This document shows, one piece after another, positions 54,714-63,050 of a stretch of 64,000 bases of DNA. This DNA comes from an uncultured Lactobacillus sp. (GTDB lineage: Bacteria > Bacillota > Bacilli > Lactobacillales > Lactobacillaceae). Under the pieces are notes generated by a model. That model saw nothing but the letters and a program-made list of their open reading frames with translations, ran no database searches and was not told the DNA's origin. How positions within the stretch are numbered: the stretch's first letter is position 1; every line of letters begins with the position of its first letter. Position numbers and translations under genes: made by a program. The DNA lies in assembly GCF_948948975.1 (NCBI RefSeq), contig NZ_CARBVX010000001.1:99414-163413 (forward strand), in the 5' to 3' direction.

Positions 54714-57154
54714 TATTGTTCCTTTTCTATTCTTATTGGTTCCAGCTCAAGACTAGATACTAAATCTTGTCGTGCTGTAAAAATTAAAACTTGTGTCTTC
54801 TTAGCCAACTCTTCTAATAGTTTGACAATATAGTTGGTTCTTTGTGCGTCAAAGTTTACAAAAGCATCATCAATCAAAATTGGCAACGCAATTTTATCTG
54901 CAACTTGTTCCACAAAAGCTAATTTCAAAGCAAAATATAATTGCTCACTTGTCCCACGAGACAGATATTCAACATCAAACTTTTTACCATCTTCTCTTTT
55001 AACTTTAAGTTTTTTATCTAATTGGATATCCACATATCTTCCACCAGTTAAAAGATTGAAATACTTCTTTGCATCTTCAAGCATCTTAGGAAAACGCTCA
55101 TTCGAGGCTAAATCTAAGCCACGTGCGATCCAGTTGCTGGTTAATAAGTTAGCTAAATACTCTTTAACATTTTCACTCAATGATGTTTCTAAGTCAGTTA
55201 ATTTTTGTTTTTCGGCAAAATATTTATCAGAGTTTGCTAAAACATGCATCTGATTTTCAAGTTTGGCATTCTCTGCATGCAAATCATTAATTTGCGCCTG
55301 CTTTTGAGAGATCTGCTTTTCTATTTGCTCTTTATTTTCTGTTAATTTATTTGGATCTTTTGTAATTTCTTCTAATTGTGCAAGATCCGCTTGCAAATCA
55401 TTTTGTAATGCTTCCATTTTTAACTTTAATTGTTCTTGTACTTCAGCTTGTTGCTTCAGCTTGGAGAATTCCGCAAAATCAGTAACTTTACTTGCCGCAA
55501 ATAAATTAGAAAGATCAATTTTATTCTTAGCTAATTGGTTCTTTTTTTCTTGTAAATGCACTGCTACATCATTTAAATGTTGCTTAGACAAATTATTTTG
55601 ATCAATTACTTTTTGCAATGAATTTAACTGATTTACAATATCTGAAAATGTCTGAATATTTCTTTGAGTAAAAGGATATAACTCCTGAACAAAAGCTTGA
55701 ATTTTTTCATTCAGAGAAACTTGTTCTTGATCTAGTTGGCCAAGTGTTTGCTTTTTAGATTCAATTTGAACTACTTCGTTCCACAAACTATTTAAGTCAA
55801 TGACATTAGGATCAAGTCCATACTTTTCAATAAATTCTTGGTCTTTCTGACTTTTCTTAGTATTAGTTTGCTTTGTCCAAACAAATAGTCCAAGCCCACC
55901 TAAAGCAATCATTATTCCCAAGAAACGTACGAATAAATTATTAATTGCAATTGAACTAAAAAGTCCTGCAACTAATAAAATTAATGATAAAATTCCTGGC
56001 AAATTATTATTTTCTTGCTTTTGATTCTTTAAAGCCTGATAATCATCTTTTATTTTTGTTCGAGTTTCACTTGATAACTTGCTTAATTTAACCGCTTCTG
56101 GCTGAAACTGCTCATAAGACTCTAAATCTTTCTTGGTAGTTTCAATTTGCCGCTGCAAATCTTTACTTTCACTTTCCCAATGCAAAACTTCAGCCTTATG
56201 GTCAACTAATACTTGAATTTTATCTTTGTTTGATAACTCGCTGCTATTCTTAATTTCGTCAAGCTGCGTCTCTAAATTTTTTATATGAGCTGTTAAATCT
56301 GAAATTTTATTTTGAATAGCTTGCGCTCGCTCATAACTCTCTTTAGAAAAGGAAACCGGTTGTACTTCTTCTCTAAGTTGCTGATACTGCTTAAAATTAG
56401 TTAGCTTTTGCATTAATAGACTAATTTTTTGGTCTTCTTTATTTAATTCAACTAGTTCAGACTGAATTTTTTTCAGTTTTTCCTTTTCTCGAGTTAATTT
56501 TTCTTCAAGTTCACGATAATCATTAAGTTCACTATTGGTTTGAGCTAAAACTTCTTTTTGTTCTTCAATTTGATTAATTAATTGATTAACTATCGGCTTA
56601 CGTCCACTCTTTTTAAAAAGCTTCTGAGCATTACTTGAAAACTCATCTCTTAAATCAAGTAATTTGTGACTTTGTGATGCTCCTAAAAAGTAAATTTGTT
56701 CCATTAATTCTGCCTGAGATAATCCATTTACCTCGCGCAGCATATCCTGATTAAAAATAAAGCTGTCCGTATAAAAACTACCATCTATATTTTGGATCCG
56801 ATCAAAAAACACATTCTCTGGCACTTCTTGATCATTTAAACTAACTTTTAAAACCCCCTTCTTAGGATCCCCTTTTGCATATAATCGACTCAAAAGAAAG
56901 GTACCATCCGTATCTTCAAAAGTTAAACTTCCGCCCATTGGACTAACATGATCCAAAGGCTGATAATTCTCAAAGAAAGGTGATTTATTAGTTCTTAGGT
57001 GAAAGCCAAATAGAACTTGCTTAACAAAGGCTACAGTTGTACTTTTCCCAGCTTCATTCGCCCCTAAAAATATCGTTAAATCTTTGTTCAAATTAAAAGT
57101 CACATCATTTAATTTTCCAAAGTGAATAATTTTAATTTGAGTTAACTTCATCAT
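54713..57154 (-). CDS. yhaN: SMC/Rad50-like ATPase YhaN
   Basis: 813 aa. Walker A GANEAGKSTT (31-40), long coiled-coil arms (about 170-330 and 430-680) broken by a hydrophobic segment (about 390-425, LSLILLVAGLFSS), and the C-terminal SRGTSEQLYFALKLA signature and LPILIDDAFVNFD Walker B. The hydrophobic hairpin at the coil tip would anchor the complex in the membrane, in place of a zinc hook. It pairs with YhaO, 23 nt overlap, as an SbcCD-like nuclease. Confidence 0.93.
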   Translation of the reverse strand: MMKLTQIKIIHFGKLNDVTFNLNKDLTIFLGANEAGKSTTVAFVKQVLFGFHLRTNKSPFFENYQPLDHVSPMGGSLTFEDTDGTFLLSRLYAKGDPKKGVLKVSLNDQEVPENVFFDRIQNIDGSFYTDSFIFNQDMLREVNGLSQAELMEQIYFLGASQSHKLLDLRDEFSSNAQKLFKKSGRKPIVNQLINQIEEQKEVLAQTNSELNDYRELEEKLTREKEKLKKIQSELVELNKEDQKISLLMQKLTNFKQYQQLREEVQPVSFSKESYERAQAIQNKISDLTAHIKNLETQLDEIKNSSELSNKDKIQVLVDHKAEVLHWESESKDLQRQIETTKKDLESYEQFQPEAVKLSKLSSETRTKIKDDYQALKNQKQENNNLPGILSLILLVAGLFSSIAINNLFVRFLGIMIALGGLGLFVWTKQTNTKKSQKDQEFIEKYGLDPNVIDLNSLWNEVVQIESKKQTLGQLDQEQVSLNEKIQAFVQELYPFTQRNIQTFSDIVNQLNSLQKVIDQNNLSKQHLNDVAVHLQEKKNQLAKNKIDLSNLFAASKVTDFAEFSKLKQQAEVQEQLKLKMEALQNDLQADLAQLEEITKDPNKLTENKEQIEKQISQKQAQINDLHAENAKLENQMHVLANSDKYFAEKQKLTDLETSLSENVKEYLANLLTSNWIARGLDLASNERFPKMLEDAKKYFNLLTGGRYVDIQLDKKLKVKREDGKKFDVEYLSRGTSEQLYFALKLAFVEQVADKIALPILIDDAFVNFDAQRTNYIVKLLEELAKKTQVLIFTARQDLVSSLELEPIRIEKEQ

Positions 57155-58355
57155 TTATATCCTTTAATTTTTGTCCCAATTTAACCTGTGCTAATTCTTT
57201 TACTTCGTCAATAAATTCAGGTTTCTTCAAAATATCAGCAACATAATCACTTTTTTTACTTAAATCACTAGCTAACGCATAAATCTTATCTAGTTCAAAA
57301 GTTTCATTTTTAGCTCGATCAAATGCTTCTTTATCCGCTGTTCTAAGTTGAAGCTTTTCATTATTCGTCAGATAAACTTTTACAAGTCTAGAATCAAATT
57401 TCAAAGAATTAGAGAGTTGAAGCCAGTACTCACTGTCCTTAACTAATTCTAGTTCTTTTTCACTTAAATATTGGGCTCCTTCAATTGTTAAACCAAATAA
57501 AGTTTTTCGTACATTTTTCTTAGTCAAAATTTCAACTATTTGTCTTGTTAGATCTTTTTGTGAAATTTCTTGATCCAAAGTCAGGGTTGCCATTTGCCAA
57601 ATAATTGGTGCTGTTTCAATAAAATCTAGACTTACTTTTTTAGTTGTTTCATCTACTATACCAATATATACACCTTTACTACCTTGTTCGTTAATGTGTC
57701 TACCCTGGAGATTACCACTATAAACAATTAAGGGGTCTTCACTTAAGGTCTGACGTAAATGAATATGACCTAAGGCAAAGTAATTATAATTTAAATCTTT
57801 AATTTCAGCCGTTGTAAATGGAGCATAAACATTCTGATAATTTGTAGTAGTTTTTGCACCCGCATGCATTAAACCAATAGTAAAGTTATCCCCTTTTTTA
57901 GGAAATTCACTAATCTTATCAGTTTCGATGTGATTATGTTGATAAGAAAATCCAACTACTGTATACCGAAAATCCTCTTTAGTTTTAGATTCAAATTCTT
58001 CTACTTCTTCATTAGAGCCTAAAAGTTTGAAGTATGGTGTTTGTGGCAATAACATCTCATTAGGATTCAAATAATCATGATTTCCTAGAATCATCACGAC
58101 TTGAATTTTTTGATCTGTAAGTCGCTTTATTTCACGACTAAAAAATAATTGACTCTGAGGACTAGGATGAGCTGAATCAAATGTATCACCTGCAATTAAT
58201 ACTAAATCGACATTTCTATCTAGTGCTGTATCAATTGCCTTAGTGAATGACTTTTGGGTAGATTGTTTAATATTTTTAAATTCATTAGATGGCAAAAAAG
58301 ATAGTCCTTGAAAGGGACTATCTAAGTGCGCATCTGCTAAATGCATAAATTTCAT
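57132..58355 (-). CDS. yhaO: Mre11/SbcD-like nuclease YhaO
   Basis: 407 aa calcineurin-type phosphoesterase with metal motifs ADAHLDSPF, IAGDTFD, GNHDYL, GLMHAG and LGHIHLRQ. The C-terminal 130 residues are the capping/adapter part that meets YhaN. It is thought to process DNA ends. It begins 5 nt after the YheA-type gene. Confidence 0.94.
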   Translation of the reverse strand: MKFMHLADAHLDSPFQGLSFLPSNEFKNIKQSTQKSFTKAIDTALDRNVDLVLIAGDTFDSAHPSPQSQLFFSREIKRLTDQKIQVVMILGNHDYLNPNEMLLPQTPYFKLLGSNEEVEEFESKTKEDFRYTVVGFSYQHNHIETDKISEFPKKGDNFTIGLMHAGAKTTTNYQNVYAPFTTAEIKDLNYNYFALGHIHLRQTLSEDPLIVYSGNLQGRHINEQGSKGVYIGIVDETTKKVSLDFIETAPIIWQMATLTLDQEISQKDLTRQIVEILTKKNVRKTLFGLTIEGAQYLSEKELELVKDSEYWLQLSNSLKFDSRLVKVYLTNNEKLQLRTADKEAFDRAKNETFELDKIYALASDLSKKSDYVADILKKPEFIDEVKELAQVKLGQKLKDINDEVNSN

Positions 58356-58360
58356 ACTAA

Positions 58361-58714
58361 TTATTTTGCCTTTAAATCATCGTACAAATCGCCAATTGGC
58401 TTAGTCATAGCTTGTTGAACGTCGTTGATCATTTGGAAGAGAGCTTGTTCCTTGGTAATCATGTCTTTTAATTCGTCATTATTACGAACTTCTTCATTGA
58501 TCTTTTGATATTCTTTTTGTGCTTCTTCAGAAAGTGGTTGACCAGAATTTTGAGCGGCTAAAATTTGTTGTTGAAGCTTATCCATTCGTTGGTATAACTC
58601 TAAACTTTCTGGATTATTCTTTAAATTTTCAAGAGATTTCTTCAAATCTTTGAATTGTTCCGTTTCTTGTAAGTCCTTTGCTAATTGATTAGCGTTATCG
58701 TAAATATTAACCAT
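58361..58714 (-). CDS. yheA: YlbF/YheA-family helical protein
   Basis: 117 aa, almost entirely helical and rich in Gln, Glu and Lys, with the family start [19 protein letters not shown]. YlbF/YmcA paralogues form a complex that directs RNase Y; the role of the YheA branch is unproven. It sits between the PBP1A and yhaO genes on one strand. Confidence 0.9.
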   Translation of the reverse strand: MVNIYDNANQLAKDLQETEQFKDLKKSLENLKNNPESLELYQRMDKLQQQILAAQNSGQPLSEEAQKEYQKINEEVRNNDELKDMITKEQALFQMINDVQQAMTKPIGDLYDDLKAK

Positions 58715-58736
58715 TTTAATTTAAACTCCTTCGTTT

Positions 58737-60794
58737 TTATCGGCCTAAAAGTCCTTTAAGATTATTATACCATTCGTTGAACTTAGACCCAGTATCATTG
58801 ATTCCTTTTTGTACTTGTTGACCTAAATTACCAAGCCAGTCTGAATTTGCCCCCGTATCTTTGGCTATCTGTTGGGCGCTCTTTTCCTTAAACTGTGTCT
58901 GAGAAGTATATGGAAGTAGCCGCTCTAATTCAGATTTATACAAGTGAGTAATTCCTGTTTCTGAAATACCTTCCATATAATGTTCTTGATCAGTCTTATC
59001 AAAACCTACCCAAGTTGATAAGACAACATCTGGAGTATAGCCAACAATCCATTGATCTTTTGTACCAAATCCATAACTATCAGGTACTTCAGTTGAACCA
59101 GTCTTACCTGCCACTCTAAAGCTTGATGGTTGAGCAGATCTCCCAGTTCCTGAAGTAAATACTCCTAAAAGCATTGATGTCATTTCCTTAGCAGTATTAG
59201 TTGAAATAATTCTGTGACTACCAGGATTCTTGTTTTGAGCAATAACATTACCGCTGGCATCAGTTATTTTAGTGATACAGTAGGATTGATTTGGTAAATT
59301 ACCCTCGTTAGCAAAAGCACTATAAGCTCTCGCCATCTGCAATGGTGAAACACCAGTTGAAAGTCCACCTAAGGCTAACGCTAAGTTTTGGTCACTCTTA
59401 TTAACGTGAATACCAAAGTTTTCAACTGATTGTACACCCTTGCTGACACCAATCTTATCTAAAAGCCATACTGCCGGTACGTTCTTACTTTGAGCTAGTG
59501 CTTCATACATTGGAATTTTATTCGAGTATTGATTGTCAACATTCTTTGGCTCATACCCGTTTTTTCCAAACTTTTGTAGTTTATTTGAAAGTTCAGAATC
59601 ATAATGATACCCATTCTGCAAAGCCGGTGAATAGACCGCTAGTGGTTTCATGGTAGAACCTGGCTGACGCTTCATTTGAGTAGCACGGTTATAACCGCGA
59701 AAGACGTGTTGTCCTCTCCCACCAACCATTGCTCGAACAGCACCTGTCTTTGGATCCATTGCAACGCTAGCCCCTTGCACTTTAGTACCATCACTGGCAT
59801 TTGACGGGAAATTCCAGCTTTCTTCAAAACTATCTTGCAGGGCAGTTTGATAATCAGTATCTAAGGTAGTGTAGATTTTTAGACCCTTATTCATTACATC
59901 TTCTTCTTTTAAGCCATAACGATCTATTGCTTCGTCAACAACTGCATCAAAGAAGTAAGGGTAGCGATAGCCATCTTCTTGAGAAAATGTATCATTGAGC
60001 GTAAGCGTAGTCTTCTTAGCATTATCAGCTTGTGTCTTAGAAATCTTGCCTGTATCGGCCATCAATCCTAAAACAACATTACGACGTGCAAGAGCATTAT
60101 CCATATGATCAATTGGATTGTAGTAGCTTGGACTACGAAGCATACCTGCAATTGTCGCCGCTTCTCCTACTGTTACATCACTGGCATTTTTTCCAAAGTA
60201 ACGTCGAGCGGCATCTTGAACACCCCAAACACCATTACCAAAATATGCATTGTTTAAATACATTGTTAAGATGTCTTTTTTGGAATAAACGTGGTTAATT
60301 TCAATTGCAAAAAAGAGCTCTTCTAGTTTTCTAGAAAAAGTCTGCTTTTGTGTCAATAATGCATTCTTGGCTAGTTGCTGCGTTAGCGTTGAACCGCCTC
60401 CAACGATTCCATGATGAATCAATCCGCTTACTGCAGCTCTTGCCATTCCCTTTACACTAAAGCCAGGATTTTTATAAAAAGTTCGGTCTTCTGTAGCAAT
60501 CACAGCATCTTGAATGTAAGGTGATATCTGATTCAATTCTACAAACGATCCCTTTTGCGAGTATAAAGAGCCAGCCTTCTGATTTTTATTATCATAGATT
60601 GTAGTTGTAGTGGAAAGAGCTGCCTTCATATTAGAGATGTTTGAAGTTTTCACCTTAACGGTATAATAAGTACAAACAAACAAACAACAGGACAGTAATA
60701 TCAAAATTAACCAACGCCAAATTTGAAAACGATGGTTGAAGTTTTTAATCGCTAAATGAATACGATGCCAAAACTCATGATTTTGGGAATGCAT
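58737..60794 (-). CDS. Class A penicillin-binding protein
   Basis: 685 aa bifunctional enzyme. One transmembrane helix (about 28-46); GT51 glycosyltransferase (about 75-245) with catalytic Glu102 in ATEDRTFYKNPG and GGGSTLTQQLAKN; transpeptidase from about 330 with S380-T-M-K383, SKN and K-T-G in VAGKTGST. The cytosolic N-terminus and C-terminal tail are short. It polymerises and cross-links peptidoglycan (PBP1A/PbpF type). It leads the yheA-yhaO-yhaN-yhaM run. Confidence 0.95.
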   Translation of the reverse strand: MHSQNHEFWHRIHLAIKNFNHRFQIWRWLILILLSCCLFVCTYYTVKVKTSNISNMKAALSTTTTIYDNKNQKAGSLYSQKGSFVELNQISPYIQDAVIATEDRTFYKNPGFSVKGMARAAVSGLIHHGIVGGGSTLTQQLAKNALLTQKQTFSRKLEELFFAIEINHVYSKKDILTMYLNNAYFGNGVWGVQDAARRYFGKNASDVTVGEAATIAGMLRSPSYYNPIDHMDNALARRNVVLGLMADTGKISKTQADNAKKTTLTLNDTFSQEDGYRYPYFFDAVVDEAIDRYGLKEEDVMNKGLKIYTTLDTDYQTALQDSFEESWNFPSNASDGTKVQGASVAMDPKTGAVRAMVGGRGQHVFRGYNRATQMKRQPGSTMKPLAVYSPALQNGYHYDSELSNKLQKFGKNGYEPKNVDNQYSNKIPMYEALAQSKNVPAVWLLDKIGVSKGVQSVENFGIHVNKSDQNLALALGGLSTGVSPLQMARAYSAFANEGNLPNQSYCITKITDASGNVIAQNKNPGSHRIISTNTAKEMTSMLLGVFTSGTGRSAQPSSFRVAGKTGSTEVPDSYGFGTKDQWIVGYTPDVVLSTWVGFDKTDQEHYMEGISETGITHLYKSELERLLPYTSQTQFKEKSAQQIAKDTGANSDWLGNLGQQVQKGINDTGSKFNEWYNNLKGLLGR

Positions 60795-60900
60795 AAAATT
60801 AAAACTCCCTTTTCGTCAATAAACCTAATATGACGATTTTAGCATATCTTTATTTGAAAAATAGTATTTAAAAAGTTAAAAATTAGATAAGGTGAAAAAT

Positions 60901-61749
60901 ATGACTACATACCATTATTCCTTCACGTATCCCGTATACTTAATGTCAACAAGTGTTGGTGAGCTAATGCGTAAATTGCTTATACCAAGAAAATGGCGTC
61001 ACTTTTTACGTAGTGAAAAGAAAATATTAATTAACGGAAAATATCTACCACTCAATTTTTTAGTAAAGCCTGGTGATAGAATTGAAATTCAACTTGATCA
61101 TGTTGAAAGTGATCAGCAAGCTTATCCTGCTAGTGGAAAATTACCTAAAATTGTTTATGAAGATACTGATATCCTAGTAATTAACAAGCCAGCAGGACAA
61201 AAGACGCATCCCAATTTACATGAAGTAGATACAGCCTTAAATGACTGTGCTACTTATTTAGGCTACAGTCCTTATATTGTTCACAGATTAGATATGTTGA
61301 CAAATGGACTTTTATTAGTAGCAAAAAATCCAGCTGTTGTTCCTATTTTAAATCGGCAATTAACTAATAAAACTTTACATCGAGAATACTTAGCCTGGGC
61401 TTCCAACCCTAAACAAATTGAAAAACAAGGTATCATCGATCTTCCAATCGGTCATGATCCTAGTGATCAAAGAAAAAGAATGGTACGACCAGATGGATTA
61501 AATGCTATAACTCACTATGAAGTAATAAAAAAAGAGCAAAATAAAATTCTAGTAAAGCTTACTTTAGAAACTGGTCGAACTCATCAAATTAGAGTCCACT
61601 TAGCTGCTCTAAATGCACCAATCATTGGTGATCCTTTATATAATTCAGATTATCAAGAAGGAGAACAATTACAGCTAACAGCTTTCCAACTTACCTTTAG
61701 AAAACCGTTTAGCTTTGAAAATAAAACAATTAAATTAGAGGAAAAATAA
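60901..61749 (+). CDS. RluD-type pseudouridine synthase
   Basis: 282 aa from the ATG at 60901; AAGGTG just before it explains a spurious in-frame GTG at 60892. A short S4-like N-terminal part (about 15-70) precedes the catalytic domain with HRLDMLTNG, catalytic Asp131, and the later GRTHQIRVHLA. The usual Ser after Thr in HRLDxxTSG is Asn here. RluA/RluD-family members modify rRNA or tRNA; the target cannot be told. Confidence 0.93.
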   Translation: MTTYHYSFTYPVYLMSTSVGELMRKLLIPRKWRHFLRSEKKILINGKYLPLNFLVKPGDRIEIQLDHVESDQQAYPASGKLPKIVYEDTDILVINKPAGQKTHPNLHEVDTALNDCATYLGYSPYIVHRLDMLTNGLLLVAKNPAVVPILNRQLTNKTLHREYLAWASNPKQIEKQGIIDLPIGHDPSDQRKRMVRPDGLNAITHYEVIKKEQNKILVKLTLETGRTHQIRVHLAALNAPIIGDPLYNSDYQEGEQLQLTAFQLTFRKPFSFENKTIKLEEK

Positions 61750-61781
61750 AAGAGATATGTAAAAACATATCTCTTTTATTA
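61746..61781 (+). terminator. Terminator of the pseudouridine synthase gene
   Basis: AAAAGAGATATG-TAAAAA-CATATCTCTTTT, 12-bp stem, ending in T-rich sequence. It begins at the stop codon and ends against the tRNA-Leu gene. Confidence 0.9.
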
Positions 61782-61866
61782 TGCCCCAAACAGGAGTCGA
61801 ACCTGCACTCACTTACGTGAACAGCGACCTGAACGCTGCGCGTCTGCCAATTCCGCCATTGAGGCA
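61782..61866 (-). tRNA. tRNA-Leu (CAG anticodon)
   Basis: 85 nt on the minus strand. Acceptor arms TGCCTCA / TGGGGCA pair with one G-T; D-loop GGAATTGGCAGAC; anticodon stem AGCG/CGCT around loop TTCAGGT, anticodon CAG; a long variable arm as in Leu tRNAs; T-arm GCAGGTTCGACTCCTGT. CCA is not encoded. It reads the CUG codon. Confidence 0.96.
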
Positions 61867-61952
61867 ATTCTAGAACATATCTATCATACCAAAAAAACAG
61901 CGAAATTGAAAAGCTAAATCTTCCTTATCAAACTACAAATTATTTATCTCAT

Positions 61953-62160
61953 TTAATTGCATATTCTAATTTGTAAAAGTCGATTACCAATTCTATGATG
62001 ACGATATTCTTTCCTAACAAAAACCGGGCTAGGTAATTTTCCTGTATTTCAACAAATCCCAATAGCTTTTTTGTAAAGGAATAAGCCAGGATATTATCCT
62101 CTAATCAGAACTTCCTTACCAAATCAAGATTATTCAATCGAAAATTTTTAAATAATCATT
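61953..62160 (-). pseudogene. GNAT acetyltransferase remnant
   Basis: On the minus strand short segments follow the GNAT order: FRLNNLDLVRKF, in-frame stop, LEDNILAYSFTKKLLGFVEIQ, then, one frame over, KLPSPVFVRKEYRHHRIGNR (the acetyl-CoA binding motif with RHHRIG) and a stop at 61953. Nonsense and frameshift mutations and a lost 3' end leave no usable gene. It follows the broken RibD-type gene on the same strand. Confidence 0.45.
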
Positions 62161-62184
62161 AGTCTTTCTAAAATTTCTCAATTT

Positions 62185-62714
62185 CTATCGGCGTTCATAA
62201 ACTACATCTACAATACCATTATAATTTCTAGTATTAATGAGCTTAAGTTTTTGTTCTTATGAACTTACTCCGAAAAGTCGCAATCCCTTACCTAATAAAG
62301 TTGGAATAATTGAAATATAGGACTTATCCACTCGCTCATCCTCAACTAATCGCTGAATCAGATTTGCTCCACCGCAAATCCCTATATCTTTATCCTCTTG
62401 GTGCTTCAGCTGGTTAATCAACTTAACTGAATTTTCATTTGTAAATTTAATTTCATCAGTAGATTTTTCTTGGCGGTGAGTAAAAATATAAGTCGTCATT
62501 CCAGAATATATCCACTTCTTCAGCGAAAGTTCAGTAGTAACTTGATGATAGGTATTCCACCCATTAATATGATATCGATATCTCTAATAAATTCAGAATA
62601 TGTATCAAGATTTTCTATATCACTACTTTGACCCGCAATCCAGTTACCTCCAACTCTAGTATCTGTAATATAACCATCAAGACTCGTCGCAATAAATAAA
62701 CTTACTTTTCTCAT
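62185..62714 (-). pseudogene. RibD C-terminal/DHFR-like reductase, frameshifted and with premature stop
   Basis: ATG at 62714 starts MRKVSLFIATSLDGYITD, the RibD-C/dihydrofolate-reductase-like pattern, and runs to DIDIILMGG. A lost base there shifts frame; the continuation reads NTYHQVTTEL then MTTYIFTHRQEKS, IGICGGANLIQRLVEDE and IIPTLLGKGLRLF. A TAA follows SS at 62257, but the same frame goes on as EQKLKLINTRNYNGIVDVVY to the true end (62185). So there is one frameshift and one nonsense mutation. Predicted NADPH-dependent reductase of unknown substrate. Confidence 0.85.
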
Positions 62715-62723
62715 TTTTCTTTC

Positions 62724-62880
62724 TTAATGCCCTAGTATTAATTTTATCCCAATTATACTAATAACTAATAAAACGATAAATAACCATATTATTAGTGAAA
62801 ACTTATCTTGAAATAGAATTACTCTAATAATAATTGAACCTAAAACAAAAAATGCCAAGTAACGATTACTCTCTTCAAAG
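62724..62880 (-). pseudogene. C-terminal remnant of a membrane transporter
   Basis: A minus-strand frame without a start reads VFEESNRYLAFFVLGS, IIIRVILFQDKFSLI, IWLFIVLLVISIIGIK and ends at 62724, ten nucleotides before the RibD-type gene. Two hydrophobic helices separated by FQDKFS resemble the end of a drug/metabolite-type transporter. The frame is cut off upstream by the hairpin at 62854-62907. Assignment is by eye only. Confidence 0.35.
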
Positions 62881-62907
62881 ACCTACTGAAAGTAATTATT
62901 ACTTGGC
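62854..62907. repeat. Long hairpin, likely terminator of the surface-protein gene
   Basis: Two 17-nt arms (GCCAAGTAACGATTACT and AGTAATTATTACTTGGC) pair with two mismatches around a 20-nt loop. On the minus strand the hairpin is followed by ATTTTTTGTTTT, so it can end transcription from the gene at 63051. One arm is also coding sequence of the transporter remnant. Confidence 0.75.
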
Positions 62908-63050
62908 TTCCCCGGTGGGAAATTTATTAGTTTTTAATGACTTAGAGTTTAGTAAATAAAAATATTCTTGTAAAGTTCGTGTGATGATTTCTTTTCTTCA
63001 CCAATTTATGAATCGAAATAAATTCTTTTACAAAATTATATTCATTATCT
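62908..63050. other. Gap with no identifiable feature
   Basis: AT-rich 3' flank of the surface-protein gene. No frame, repeat or promoter that I can support. Confidence 0.5.

Noticed and set aside
54834..55253. 139-codon frame opposite yhaN
   Set aside because: Antisense to the conserved C-terminal ATPase part of yhaN; no ribosome site and serine-rich shadow composition.
61867..61952. attL/attR-type integration site at tRNA-Leu
   Set aside because: No second copy of the tRNA end and no integrase is seen in the window.
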